64,000 nucleotides of DNA from contig JAZKAR010000023.1 of NCBI GenBank assembly GCA_040389065.1, positions 186,001 to 250,000 of the forward strand, read 5' to 3'. Below the pieces are notes generated by a model. That model was not told the origin of the DNA and ran no database searches. It was given only the letters and a program-made list of their open reading frames with translations. This DNA is from JAZKAR01 sp040389065. GTDB taxonomy: Bacteria; Pseudomonadota; Gammaproteobacteria; Burkholderiales; Casimicrobiaceae. This document shows positions 1-11,955 of the stretch, piece after piece. Numbering within the stretch: position 1 is the stretch's first letter; each line of letters begins with the position of its first letter. The position numbers and the translations under genes are program-made.

Positions 1-17
1 AGTAATCAACCAAAGCG

Positions 18-1217
18 TCATAGAGAAGGCGCCTGTAGGTTTCTGTTACTTACTCTCGTTAGGCAGTGACCATTCCAGTACCATACCCATGCGTGTTCCC
101 ACTTGGGAGGTAAATCGAGATAATCACATTCACTTACTATATGCAAAGAATGACACGCTACCGCATCAACATTATAAGAATAATGCGCAATATTTAAACC
201 ATACGGATCTGCCCAATGTTGCTTATGATGAATGCTCTCTCCCTCTAAAATAGGAGAGCGCGTAACACTTTGCACCGTACTGTTGATTCCCCACTCTTCA
301 AACTTTTCTGCCAATAGAAAAGCAGCCGCCGTGCACTCTCCTAACCCTAATACTCGCGCCTCGCCTTGCGAGCGTATATATGCAATATCAGATACCGAAA
401 CAGCCTGCACCATGCTTTCTGGGCGTTTAGGCGTAATGCGAATTCCTTGCCGCACGCCATCTAAGCCCAACTGTAATTGCCGATGGTACGAAGATGATTC
501 CGCTTCGCTAGCCGCCTCTGTATTCGCTGGAAAATGTATTTTAAAATCAGGATTCGCCTGAAAACTATACGAGCCTTTTAGCAATGCCACAATGTCTAAT
601 TGAATATCTAATTGTGCAGCGCGTGCCTTATGCATTTTTTCAACATCTGGCTGCAACCAAGATTTTAAAACGACCCACACAACACGTTTTAAGGTAGGGC
701 AATGCTGCTTCCAAAGGGTCATCAATTGCCCAAGCGTATTGCCCGTCGTAATTTCATCATCAACAAGCATCAGTGTTTGAACATCTGATCGATTAGGCAG
801 ATGTATAGCCTGAAACGTTGCATGCGAATGCACCTCTTCAAAACAACTATAATGCAAGGCCGGTACAGGGTAGCGGGTGGTTATTTGAAAAAAAGCATCT
901 TGGCGATTTGTATAGTGCGCCCAGCACCATGCCAATTCTTCTGCAAACCCAGTAGCGGTTTCAGCCAACCCTACCCAAGCCACTGTTCCTAATACATCAT
1001 TAGGTATTTCTTGTACAAGGCGCTTATACACAACGCGCGCTCGTTTTAATGACACCGGAACATGCTTACCTAAAACCTTGCTGACGAATAAAAAAGTTCG
1101 TTTAGGATTTTGCCTAGTAGCAAACGCACATATCTCATCAAGTGCAAAAATTTCTTGAAAAAGTGAGAGCGTTAAACATCCTGAAGGTAGATCAATCTTA
1201 ACCAGACGATTCATCAA
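18..1217 (-). CDS. Phosphoribosyltransferase (PRTase_2) with C-terminal TRSP domain
   Basis: The 399-residue protein carries the PRPP-binding loop of type I phosphoribosyltransferases, LMLVDDEITTGNTLG, at about residues 149-163. The C-terminal part (about 270-399) has GLGECTAAAFLLAE and matches what I know of the TRSP domain. The PRTase_2-TRSP combination is known from biosynthetic modules of tellurite-resistance (Ter) stress clusters, where it is proposed to act with an ATP-grasp enzyme on a nucleotide-like product. The substrate is unknown. The ATG overlaps the end of the upstream ATP-grasp gene by 20 bases, so the two are translationally coupled. Downstream partners, if any, lie left of the window. 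Family call fairly sure, function inferred. Confidence 0.8.
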   Translation of the reverse strand: MMNRLVKIDLPSGCLTLSLFQEIFALDEICAFATRQNPKRTFLFVSKVLGKHVPVSLKRARVVYKRLVQEIPNDVLGTVAWVGLAETATGFAEELAWCWAHYTNRQDAFFQITTRYPVPALHYSCFEEVHSHATFQAIHLPNRSDVQTLMLVDDEITTGNTLGQLMTLWKQHCPTLKRVVWVVLKSWLQPDVEKMHKARAAQLDIQLDIVALLKGSYSFQANPDFKIHFPANTEAASEAESSSYHRQLQLGLDGVRQGIRITPKRPESMVQAVSVSDIAYIRSQGEARVLGLGECTAAAFLLAEKFEEWGINSTVQSVTRSPILEGESIHHKQHWADPYGLNIAHYSYNVDAVACHSLHIVSECDYLDLPPKWEHAWVWYWNGHCLTRVSNRNLQAPSL

Positions 1218-2259
1218 ATGCTCTTTCAGCTTCTTGAATCAATGGAAGCGAGTAATAATAATGCGTGCGAGCAATCGAGAAGCCCGTTTTAATAGAGTGC
1301 GCTGTGGTTTTTCCATGATTTAGCCAAGCCTCTACTGCCAGGGGCAAAATATTAAACCCTGCTTGGTAGGCCATAATTGACCCACCCGAGGCACGCGCAT
1401 TAATTTCTAGAATACAGGGCTTTCCACCGCAATCTTTAAACTGAATATTAATCATGCCGCTTAATTTAAAATGCGCTAATAACGTTTTAACATAGCGTAT
1501 TAGCGTTGTATTTTCTTCAACCACCTGCCCGTATTTTTCTTTACGGCGAATTAATGCTGCAATGAGTTTTCCCTTATAGGCAATACAATCGATGCTCCGC
1601 TCTACGCCTTCACAATACGCCATTAGTAACCACGGCTTACGAACTTTAAAACCTAAACGCTGCCTAAAAGAAGCAACATCAATCATTAATCGACCAAAAT
1701 TATGAAGATAACTTTTTTGCCGAGTCACTCGCCAAAAACCGCTTCCATAGATACCCACTGCTGGTTTAACGCATAAACTCATCGTTTTTCCTGAGCCTAA
1801 GGCTCGCCAAGCGCGATTAAATGACTCGCGGTTAGTAAAGCTTCTCCATGGAGCGATAGGAACATCTAAATCTTGAATAGCCTCAAGAAATTTAATTTTA
1901 TTATTCAATATTTTTAAGGTTCGTGCAGATGCCGCTACCATCACCTCTGTGCCGATAGCGTTAAACGCCTGCCGCCGCGCTACCATTCGCTCGCGCGCTC
2001 GCCCCGGAATAAAAAGCGTAATCTGGTATTCCTGACAATACGATAAACACCAGTTCACATAGTCTTCATCATCTTGAAAAAAAGGCTCTTGAAATCGAAT
2101 GACATCAGGATGCGTTAAAAAATTTTCTTCTTGTAAATAAGGTGTTCTGGCACTGTGATGCGAAGCAAACACTTCATAGCACTGCGTATCAGCCAACGCA
2201 TTAATATGCATAAAAGTACCAGGAAAATGACAACTCATCCAAATACGAGGCAAGGACAT
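1198..2259 (-). CDS. ATP-grasp domain protein of a Ter-type biosynthetic module
   Basis: The 353-residue protein has an ATP-grasp fold pattern: a Lys-containing strand (MSLCVKPAVGIYGSGFW, about residues 180-196), a glycine-rich loop, and the Mg2+-binding CILEINARASGGSIMAY near residue 300, which carries the Glu and Asn ligands. ATP-grasp enzymes join a carboxylate to an amine or thiol through an acyl-phosphate. The gene overlaps the TRSP phosphoribosyltransferase gene, a pairing seen in Ter-associated gene clusters. No terD/terC genes are in the window. No Shine-Dalgarno sequence is obvious before the ATG at 2259; an in-frame ATG at 2238 is an alternative start. The 280 bases upstream hold no convincing gene. 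Confidence 0.75.
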   Translation of the reverse strand: MSLPRIWMSCHFPGTFMHINALADTQCYEVFASHHSARTPYLQEENFLTHPDVIRFQEPFFQDDEDYVNWCLSYCQEYQITLFIPGRARERMVARRQAFNAIGTEVMVAASARTLKILNNKIKFLEAIQDLDVPIAPWRSFTNRESFNRAWRALGSGKTMSLCVKPAVGIYGSGFWRVTRQKSYLHNFGRLMIDVASFRQRLGFKVRKPWLLMAYCEGVERSIDCIAYKGKLIAALIRRKEKYGQVVEENTTLIRYVKTLLAHFKLSGMINIQFKDCGGKPCILEINARASGGSIMAYQAGFNILPLAVEAWLNHGKTTAHSIKTGFSIARTHYYYSLPLIQEAERAFDESSG

Positions 2260-2538
2260 TATTCTATTTCAGTAAGCGGTAGAAGCGCCCATTCTACTAA
2301 CTTAATGCGCTTGCTCCTATTAAATTTAAAAAATTTTTCACTGGATGCCCCTTAAAACCGACTTCAGCTATATGGCGAGCGGGTAACTCTGCCCAGCATT
2401 CTATTCAGAATAAAAACAACTTAGTCGATGATAGTTTGCTAGTAGCTCGTCTCAATATTCAGCTACACACTCCATTTTATACTTCGATCGCATTGAAGAT
2501 TGAACCTTCGCTCTCAAGATCGAAAAGGATATTTATCC

Positions 2539-5500
2539 ATGTTCAGAACCAGGCAATCTAAAACTATCTCAATAGCATGCGGTGCTGCCGTTTTTACATT
2601 AAGTGCAGCCGTGCTACTGGGTTGGAAATTAGAACTGCCTTGGCTCATTAGCCTACAGCCCAACTGGAGCGCCATGGTAATCACCACGGCATTCTGTTTT
2701 CTACTGTCGGGTTCCGCTCTATTGGGTAATGCGCTACTTCCTGAACGTTACCAGCTGCACACAAAAAGAAGTGTAGCCTTTATCTTACTTTTCATTACTG
2801 GTTTACGTAGCTTAGAACTTATAGTAGGTACATCGTTTGGAATTGATTTAGCGCTTCGCAATCTGTTTCACATCACCTATCAAATGTCTGGTCTTATGGG
2901 TGTTGGTACAACGGTAAGCTTTATGCTGTTCAGTACCGGATTAATACTGCATGAACGTATTCAGTATTCTATTACTGGTATACGCATGATTACCGCTACC
3001 CTATTCAGCATAGGGTTAATAACGGTTATCGATTATGGCTTAAAACTTGAATACCTTTATGAATGGATTGGCACTGTGCATATGGCGCTTCATGTTGCCA
3101 TTGGTATGATGATGCTAAGCCTAGGGCTATGGAGTTTATGGGCAGATGCAGCAGCTAGCCAGTTTTTTCGGCAAAAAAATGAAGCGCAGGCCATTCAACG
3201 CCGCTCTACCATTATTGTGATTGTCGCCATCTGCAGTGCAGGATTAATGGGGTTTGGATTACTGCGCTTTTGCGTAGAAAAAATTGTTCAAGATAACCTG
3301 AATCAATTAGCAACCGATCGCCGTTTATTTTTTAGTGAAATTATTCAGCATCGTTTACGGCGTGCAGCGGTTGCAGAAAAAAGCGTCGATATACAACGTC
3401 TTTCAGAAGCACTTGAGCATGCTCCTCCGTTAACGATCAATGACTCTATTCAAAAAGCCTTTCAGCCACTAATGGCACATGGCTTTACAGGATTAGCCGT
3501 AGAACGCAATGGCAACTTGCTTTCTACCGCTGGTAACCTCCCTCTTAGCCCTGAAATGATCGTACCTCTTAATACAACTATTACTCAACAGGCCCAATTA
3601 ATCTGGCACCAACAGCATTACCTTCTACGTGCACGGCTTGTATTATCGAAAAATCACACGACAACAACTACAATCATTTTAGATCAAACGTTGCCTATAT
3701 TGACTGATTTAGCCATTCATAAACTGGCTTTTGGTGAAAGTGCTGTGACTGTTGTATGCCATGAGATGCCATCAACCTCCATCTGCTTTCCTAATCAGCA
3801 CGAGCCGGCTCCTTTTCAGGTACCTAAAGCCATAAACTCGCAAATATTGCCTATGACCTATGCCTTGCAGCAACAATCGGGCATAAGCGTTACGAAAGAT
3901 TACCGCGAAAAACGTGTTATCGCAGCTTACGGCCCTATTGGTTCGTTAGGGCTAGGCATGGTTATTAAAATGGATTTAACAGAAATTTATTTGCCAATCA
4001 AAAAGCAATTTCACATGATGTTGCCCTTAATACTAGGGCTGATTGCAGCATGGTTATGGTGGATTAAAAAAAGCATACATCCTCTTATTGCAACAGTGAT
4101 TCAATCAAGGCAACAACTTGCTGAATCGTTAAAATGGCGTAGTGCTATTTTAGAAAGCGCAGCTGTTTCAGTGATTTCTACGAATACCTTAGGCACCATT
4201 TCTTCTTTTAATAAAGCAGCACAGCGTATGTTTGGTTATACCGAAGTAGAAATGGTTAACCGGCAAACGCCTACTATTTTGCACGACTCCAGCGAGTTAC
4301 TTGCCCGAGCGCAAGAGTTAAATAGCGAACTGGGCTTAAGCCTTCAGGCTGGTTTTGAAGTGTTAGTCGCCAAAGCACGTATAGGATTAGCAGATGAACA
4401 TGAATGGACGTATATTCGTAAAGATCACACGAGCTTATCGGTTTCGTTAGCCGTTACGGCGCTTCGTAACCCCGAAGGCATTATTTTAGGATTTCTTTGT
4501 ATTGCCTATGATTTAACAGAGCGTAAAAAAGTTGAGCGCTTAAAAAATGAGTTTATTTCCACTGTTAGCCATGAGCTTCGTACACCCTTAACCTCTATTC
4601 GCGGATCTCTCGGCTTGCTTGTTGCAGGAACCATGGGCGAGATGCCTGCCCGGGCAATGACACTTCTCAATATCGCCAGCACCAATTGTGAACGCTTAGT
4701 TAGACTCATCAATGATTTTCTCGATATTGAAAAGATGGAATCGGGAAACATGCAATTTAATATGGTTGTGCAACCATTTATGCCTATTGTTGAACAAAGC
4801 ATACAATCGATGCAATCGTTTGCAACACAATTTCACGTTACCTTTGCGTTACAGACTGAAGGTACTATCGGGTATGCCAATATTGATACCGACCGTATTT
4901 CACAGGCGATTGTGAATTTGCTTTCGAATGCTGCAAAATTTGCACTCTCTGGCAGCCAGGTTGATATCAAGGTTTCACAACACAATAACCGCGTGCGATT
5001 CTCTGTGACAAATTATGGCCAAGGTATTCCTGAAGCGTATCGAGGGCGAATTTTTGGTAAGTTTATGCAAATTAATGACCCCATCTCCCGCCAGCGTGGC
5101 GGCACAGGGTTAGGATTAAACATTTCAAAAGCAATTATAGAAAAACATCTAGGTATCATTGATTTTAAAAGCGAAGTTGATCAATACACTGAATTCTTTT
5201 TTGAGCTTCCCGCTGTCCTTGCGCCAGCTATCACTCTAGCTCCGGCTATCACCTTAGCGCCTGCTAATAACGATAATCATCCATCTGCGCATGAAAACAT
5301 TCCTACAGAAAAAGCCATAGAAAAAGCGCCAGCACCTCAAAAGCCTGCTGTCAAAATTCTTATCTGTGAACATAATCCTGATATTGCTAAGCTGCTGTCG
5401 TATATGCTGGCTCAAGAAAATTTTGAGACTGATATTGCATATAACGCTGAGGAAGCTAAGCGCAATATTGCTTCTGCGTCATATGCGGCTATTGTGCTCG

Positions 5501-6105
5501 ATATGAACCTGCCGGATGACGATGGAGTTTTTCTTATCACATCGCTTCGCAGTGAAGAAAAAACGCGCTATCTACCCATTATTATTATTTCTATCGAGGC
5601 AGAGCCTTCTTCCAAAGACTTACAAGAAAAGCTGCTGATTAAAGACTGGATTACAAAGCCTCTTGATGAGTTGCGATTACGAAAAGCCCTACAAAGCGCG
5701 CTGATGTTAGATAGCGAAGATTCCTCTACGTCTACCCTCCCGGTTGTACTACATATTGAAGCTGATTTAGATCTCGTTCAAGTTATTGCAGAGTTGCTTC
5801 AATCAAAATGCAAGCTCATACATGCACCTACGCTCGAAGCAGCACACCACCACCTCAACACTGTACATTTTAATGCCATTATTTTGGATATTGAATTACC
5901 CGATGGAAGCGGCAAAGAACTTTTTACTTCTCTGCCGTCGTTAAATGCAACTACGCCTATATTGATTTTTTCAGGGCTTGAAGTGCAATACGACAGTTTA
6001 AAAAATGTGTGTGCCATGCTGGTTAAATCTCGTTCTTCTGACGAACAATTAGTTACTACAGTATGCACAGTATTAAATATTCCTTTCGAAAAAACTGTTG
6101 AATAA
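2539..6105 (+). CDS. Hybrid sensor histidine kinase, membrane-bound, with PAS and two receiver domains
   Basis: The start is set at the ATG at 2539 because AAAAGGA lies 10 bases before it; an in-frame TTG at 2500 has no such site. The product is 1188 residues. About seven N-terminal membrane segments (1-270) are followed by a large extracytoplasmic region, another membrane segment (about 500-517) and a PAS domain (about 530-650). HisKA has an intact phospho-acceptor, VSHELRTPLTS, His at about 678. The HATPase has the N box NLLSNAAKFA and GTGLGLNISK. Two receivers follow: about 937-1055 (Asp in IVLDMNLPDDDG) and 1067-1188 (Asp in IILDIELPDGSG). A short APAITLAPAITLAPA repeat links kinase and receivers. 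The acidic pockets of both receivers deviate (CEHN, IEAD). Ligand unknown. A response regulator and a second kinase follow. Confidence 0.88.
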   Translation: MFRTRQSKTISIACGAAVFTLSAAVLLGWKLELPWLISLQPNWSAMVITTAFCFLLSGSALLGNALLPERYQLHTKRSVAFILLFITGLRSLELIVGTSFGIDLALRNLFHITYQMSGLMGVGTTVSFMLFSTGLILHERIQYSITGIRMITATLFSIGLITVIDYGLKLEYLYEWIGTVHMALHVAIGMMMLSLGLWSLWADAAASQFFRQKNEAQAIQRRSTIIVIVAICSAGLMGFGLLRFCVEKIVQDNLNQLATDRRLFFSEIIQHRLRRAAVAEKSVDIQRLSEALEHAPPLTINDSIQKAFQPLMAHGFTGLAVERNGNLLSTAGNLPLSPEMIVPLNTTITQQAQLIWHQQHYLLRARLVLSKNHTTTTTIILDQTLPILTDLAIHKLAFGESAVTVVCHEMPSTSICFPNQHEPAPFQVPKAINSQILPMTYALQQQSGISVTKDYREKRVIAAYGPIGSLGLGMVIKMDLTEIYLPIKKQFHMMLPLILGLIAAWLWWIKKSIHPLIATVIQSRQQLAESLKWRSAILESAAVSVISTNTLGTISSFNKAAQRMFGYTEVEMVNRQTPTILHDSSELLARAQELNSELGLSLQAGFEVLVAKARIGLADEHEWTYIRKDHTSLSVSLAVTALRNPEGIILGFLCIAYDLTERKKVERLKNEFISTVSHELRTPLTSIRGSLGLLVAGTMGEMPARAMTLLNIASTNCERLVRLINDFLDIEKMESGNMQFNMVVQPFMPIVEQSIQSMQSFATQFHVTFALQTEGTIGYANIDTDRISQAIVNLLSNAAKFALSGSQVDIKVSQHNNRVRFSVTNYGQGIPEAYRGRIFGKFMQINDPISRQRGGTGLGLNISKAIIEKHLGIIDFKSEVDQYTEFFFELPAVLAPAITLAPAITLAPANNDNHPSAHENIPTEKAIEKAPAPQKPAVKILICEHNPDIAKLLSYMLAQENFETDIAYNAEEAKRNIASASYAAIVLDMNLPDDDGVFLITSLRSEEKTRYLPIIIISIEAEPSSKDLQEKLLIKDWITKPLDELRLRKALQSALMLDSEDSSTSTLPVVLHIEADLDLVQVIAELLQSKCKLIHAPTLEAAHHHLNTVHFNAIILDIELPDGSGKELFTSLPSLNATTPILIFSGLEVQYDSLKNVCAMLVKSRSSDEQLVTTVCTVLNIPFEKTVE

Positions 6106-6174
6106 GCAAAAAACCTATTATTAAAGGGGATTGATCTACAAACCGTTATGCTAACTATGCAAATCTTAGGCTTG

Positions 6175-6367
6175 AAGAGGCACTAGTGTTTTGTTACACC
6201 TAAAAGTGGGGATAGAACCCAATAGATTTTTTTGTATGACAAGGCGCGAAGAGGCGTCATAGCCGTAGGGGGCGGCCCCCCGCCTATGGCAACGATAAGC
6301 AACGATGACAGACAAGAAAATCTGCGGGTTATACCCTCATTTTTAGGTGTGATAAAGCACTGGCCTC
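6175..6367. repeat. Long imperfect fold-back element between kinase and regulator genes
   Basis: The left arm (about 6175-6240) is the imperfect reverse complement of the right arm (about 6308-6367). The shared core is ACACCTAAAA with matching flanks. The centre is a GC-rich palindrome around GGGGGCGGCCCCC (6268-6280), in strong contrast to the AT-rich surroundings. A transcript would fold into a single hairpin about 190 nt long. It could be a miniature inverted-repeat element, a palindromic intergenic repeat unit or an mRNA structure separating expression of the flanking genes. No second copy was seen in the window. Confidence 0.7.
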
Positions 6368-6424
6368 TATACAGTGCATGGACATCAAGGCAACCATGCA
6401 GCCTGCTATCTCAAAGGAATAGCC

Positions 6425-6826
6425 ATGTCGAGCGAACTCAAAAAAATTATGTGTGTCGAAGATGAGGCTGATATAAGAACAATTACTCAACTTGCCTTAG
6501 AAACACTAGGCGGCTACACCGTTAAAATGTGTGAATCGGGTCAAGAAGCGCTCAACACCGTTCAAACATTTAACCCTGATCTTATTTTAATGGATGTCAT
6601 GATGCCAGGAATGGATGGCCCTACCACATTGACCCGTTTAAAATCTTCTGAAGCAACAGCCCATATTCCTGTTATTTTTATGACAGCCCGCGTGCAATCT
6701 TCAGATATTCAACAATATTTATCATTAGGTGCTATTTCTGCTATTGCCAAACCATTTGATCCCGTTACGTTATCAAGTGAAATATCAAAAATATGGCATC
6801 AGCATCTTTCTGTGATTTCTGCATAA
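6425..6826 (+). CDS. Single-domain response regulator (CheY-like)
   Basis: The 133-residue protein is one receiver domain. It has the acidic pair in CVEDEADI, the phospho-acceptor Asp in LILMDVMMPGMDG, a Thr in IFMTAR and the Lys in IAKPFDP. It has no output domain, so it should act by protein contact or as a phosphorelay intermediate. The start at 6425 is chosen for AAAGGA seven bases upstream; a longer ORF begins at 6374 without a site. It lies between two hybrid kinases, 17 bases ahead of the second, so a phosphorelay among the three is the natural reading. This regulator and the upstream kinase retain all key residues. Confidence 0.88.
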   Translation: MSSELKKIMCVEDEADIRTITQLALETLGGYTVKMCESGQEALNTVQTFNPDLILMDVMMPGMDGPTTLTRLKSSEATAHIPVIFMTARVQSSDIQQYLSLGAISAIAKPFDPVTLSSEISKIWHQHLSVISA

Positions 6827-6842
6827 TGTTGAGACATCTTCC

Positions 6843-9494
<2,652 letters not shown>

Positions 9495-9526
9495 TTAGCC
9501 TTAAATTTTTCCAGACTTCGCATACG

Positions 9527-9567
9527 TTATCCTACCGCTAAATGCATAGTGCTTAGCGGCAGGATAA
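9527..9567. terminator. Bidirectional terminator-like hairpin between convergent genes
   Basis: TTATCCTACCGCTAA (9527-9541) and TTAGCGGCAGGATAA (9553-9567) form a 15-bp stem with one mismatch. It lies between the convergent kinase and doxX-like genes. No strong T-run follows on either side. Confidence 0.65.
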
Positions 9568-9587
9568 GTAAATGGTAATTAAAGCTA

Positions 9588-10046
9588 TTATTCAGAAAGT
9601 TCTGAAGGCTTTGAAAAGCGGCGCTCTAATACATAATCTAATGACACTTTACCGGCGCCAGCAACTGCTAACCAGAAAAAGAGTGCTAAATAGGCAGTTT
9701 CCTCAAACCCTAATAAATCTTCTAGCGTATTAACATCTGCTAACTTAGCAGAGAGGATGGCTACCAACATTACGACAGATAAAGCGCCGCCAGTAAGTCG
9801 CGTTAGTAAACCGAGAATTAAAAAAATGCCCCCAAAAAATTCAACGCCTGACACAAACGGCGTAAGAATATGTGGATAAGGAATGCCCCAACTAATAAAA
9901 TTTTCTGTTATCGCGGGTAAATTATTAAGTTTTCCCCAACCAGACAGCATAAAGGTATAGCCAACCACTATTCGAGCAAACAAAGGCCCAGCCCAGGGAA
10001 ATAAGAGTGCGATACGCTGTGGAAGCAAAATAAATAAATTAATCAT
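9588..10046 (-). CDS. DoxX family membrane protein (HvfD-like)
   Basis: The 152-residue protein has four hydrophobic segments and the DoxX signature pattern FARIVVGYTFMLSGWGKL near the N-terminus, followed by FVSGVEFFGGIFLILGLLT. The start at 10046 is preceded by AAAGGA; an ATG at 10064 lacks a site. DoxX proteins often accompany DUF692/DUF2063 enzymes and Cys-rich precursors in bufferin/Hvf-type loci as the last gene (HvfD). Here it follows the DUF692-DUF2063 gene by about 120 bases on the same strand. Its role is thought to be a membrane redox or quinone-linked function, but this is unproven. Confidence 0.82.
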   Translation of the reverse strand: MINLFILLPQRIALLFPWAGPLFARIVVGYTFMLSGWGKLNNLPAITENFISWGIPYPHILTPFVSGVEFFGGIFLILGLLTRLTGGALSVVMLVAILSAKLADVNTLEDLLGFEETAYLALFFWLAVAGAGKVSLDYVLERRFSKPSELSE

Positions 10047-10164
10047 AAAAATATCCTTTAACATCTATGTTATTTTAATCATCAAACAGTAAACAGAATT
10101 ACAAATAGGGTTTCATCAATCGTTGATTGAACCGTTACTTAAATATTTACTTTAGCTGCTTTAC

Positions 10165-11889
10165 TTAGGCTGCCATTGTTTCTTTTATTACCTGGTTTTT
10201 TTCTGCGTGATAAGCAAGCAAGCCATTACGTATCCAACGCCCAAACCATTCGTATACTTCTCCGAACGCCTCGCTATCAGCCTCTTCGTTATTCTCAGGC
10301 TTATCATGTTCGCTTTCTGTTTGTAACAACTCAAGTGCAGCCCCTATCGTCTTCCCTGAAAACAGCATCTGTAATAGTTGGTACTCATGCTTTTCTAAAT
10401 CCATACGCCACATAATGTCTTCATGGCGAAAGATCGCTAAATAACTTTTTTTCTCAAACACTTCAGGTGTATGCGTTTCTTCTTGTATAGCGCAGTAATA
10501 ATGATTCACATCATAATCAAAGGCGAATAGCTGCAGTGCTTGGCGCGGATACAGTATCGAATCCATCAGCGTTTCAGATGTAAAACCAGCAAGATGCTCA
10601 GCAGTCAGTGCAACCGTTTCAGCAGCATCGGCAAGTTGAGAGAGTTGCGTTTCTAATACGCAAAGCTCATAAGCAAATTTATCGCTTGATGAATAGCTAG
10701 CCAAAAAATTCGGTAGTTTGGCAGCAAAGCGCCCAATATTAAAATGATCGGAACGCACAGTATTAATAAAACTTGTTATCAACGCATCAAATGCTTCATC
10801 TCCCAAATACTGTTTCAGTACGGGGTAATCGACCTCTACCACCTCGTAAAGCCTGGCATGATAAGCGTTTATATAAACACCTAGTTGCTCAGCAGGCGCA
10901 AACTCTTGTTTTGAATGAATCCATTCTTCGGGCTTAATCGGATACATATCACCGAGTAAAATGCTATTTTGCAGACGCTCTTGTTCAATTTCAAGCGGCA
11001 CGCTATTCAACTCATGATGGCTGGGTGAAGCTAACTGAGGCAGTTGCAACACCTCATGTGTGGCAGCAGCCAACGCTTTTGCTTTATTCAACTCAGCAAA
11101 TAAAACTGGAAAATCAGGGATATTGCCATCCCACTCTACCATTGTATTAGGAGTACGCTCTGCTTTTTGCAGCACATAATGATAAAGCGCCCATACCTCA
11201 TCAACCACATGATCGTCATGGGTATCAATAATGTGGGTACCGTAATTACTATGGCCTGAAAGATGAATCTGGGTCACCCTCTCTAAGGGTAGAATATCTA
11301 TATAAAGTTGCGGGTCAAGCCTATGGTTATAGCAGGTTACGTATACATTATTTACATCTAGCAAAATATTACAGCCTGACTCCTCAACCATGCGAGCCAT
11401 AAACTCAGCTTCAGGCATCGATGAACTCTTGAACTCTAAATAGGTAGAAGGGTTTTCAAGAGCAATAGGACGTTCTAAGATATCTTGTACCTGCCTAATG
11501 CGGGCGGTGATATGTTTGAGTGCTTCTTCTGTATAAGGTACGGGCAGCAAATCATGAGAGTTTTGATGCGCGTTGCCAGTCCAACATAAATGATCAGAAA
11601 TCCAAACGGGTTTAATCCAATCAATTAAATTTTTTAGTTTTTCTAAATACTCTCTATTGAGTGGCTGACTATTACCAATAGCAAGGCTTATACCATGCAT
11701 CACAATAGGATAATGCTCAGCGATTCTCGCTAAATTACGCTTAGGTCTACCATCTGTATCCATAAAGTTTTCTGAGATAATCTCAAACCAATCTACTGGC
11801 GGCAAGTGCTCAAAAATATAGGGGTAATGAGAGGCTCGCAGCCCAAGACCAAATCCTAAATTCGGTAGCGTTTTAGTCATATGCTTCAT
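10165..11889 (-). CDS. Fused DUF692 (MNIO) RiPP-modifying enzyme and DUF2063 partner protein
   Basis: Residues about 5-275 are a DUF692/MbnB-HvfB-type multinuclear non-heme iron enzyme. Candidate metal ligands are in ISENFM, MHGISLAIG, ISDHLCW, LENPSTY, LLDVNNVYV, IHLSGH, DTHDDHV and VEWDG. These enzymes oxidise Cys in precursor peptides to oxazolone/thioamide or thiooxazole groups. Residues about 300-560 resemble DUF2063 (HvfC/MbnC-like), usually a separate peptide-recognition partner. Here both are one polypeptide. The longer ORF starts at 11928, inside a terminator stem, so I place the start at 11889 (11880 also possible). Neither has a strong Shine-Dalgarno site. The precursor gene is just upstream. 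Confidence 0.87.
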   Translation of the reverse strand: MKHMTKTLPNLGFGLGLRASHYPYIFEHLPPVDWFEIISENFMDTDGRPKRNLARIAEHYPIVMHGISLAIGNSQPLNREYLEKLKNLIDWIKPVWISDHLCWTGNAHQNSHDLLPVPYTEEALKHITARIRQVQDILERPIALENPSTYLEFKSSSMPEAEFMARMVEESGCNILLDVNNVYVTCYNHRLDPQLYIDILPLERVTQIHLSGHSNYGTHIIDTHDDHVVDEVWALYHYVLQKAERTPNTMVEWDGNIPDFPVLFAELNKAKALAAATHEVLQLPQLASPSHHELNSVPLEIEQERLQNSILLGDMYPIKPEEWIHSKQEFAPAEQLGVYINAYHARLYEVVEVDYPVLKQYLGDEAFDALITSFINTVRSDHFNIGRFAAKLPNFLASYSSSDKFAYELCVLETQLSQLADAAETVALTAEHLAGFTSETLMDSILYPRQALQLFAFDYDVNHYYCAIQEETHTPEVFEKKSYLAIFRHEDIMWRMDLEKHEYQLLQMLFSGKTIGAALELLQTESEHDKPENNEEADSEAFGEVYEWFGRWIRNGLLAYHAEKNQVIKETMAA

Positions 11890-11898
11890 GGCAATCTC

Positions 11899-11938
11899 TA
11901 AAAAAGAAGGGAGAAGAGGCATCAGCATCTTCTCCCTT
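11899..11938 (-). terminator. Intrinsic terminator between RiPP precursor and modifying-enzyme gene
   Basis: Read on the minus strand, AAGGGAGAAGA pairs with TCTTCTCCCTT (an 11-bp perfect stem, 11907-11917 with 11928-11938) followed by CTTTTTT. It starts 17 bases after the precursor stop codon. Partial read-through would give much precursor and little enzyme, the usual stoichiometry of such operons. Confidence 0.8.
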
Positions 11939-11955
11939 AGGTTATCGATAGAAGC

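Noticed and set aside
2260..2538. Additional gene upstream of the ATP-grasp gene
   Set aside because: The minus-strand frame ending at the ATP-grasp ATG has no start codon and is closed after about 25 codons.
10165..11928. Start of the DUF692-DUF2063 gene at 11928
   Set aside because: That ATG lies in the stem of the intrinsic terminator, too close to its purine-rich site, and the extra 13 residues precede the conserved start of DUF692.
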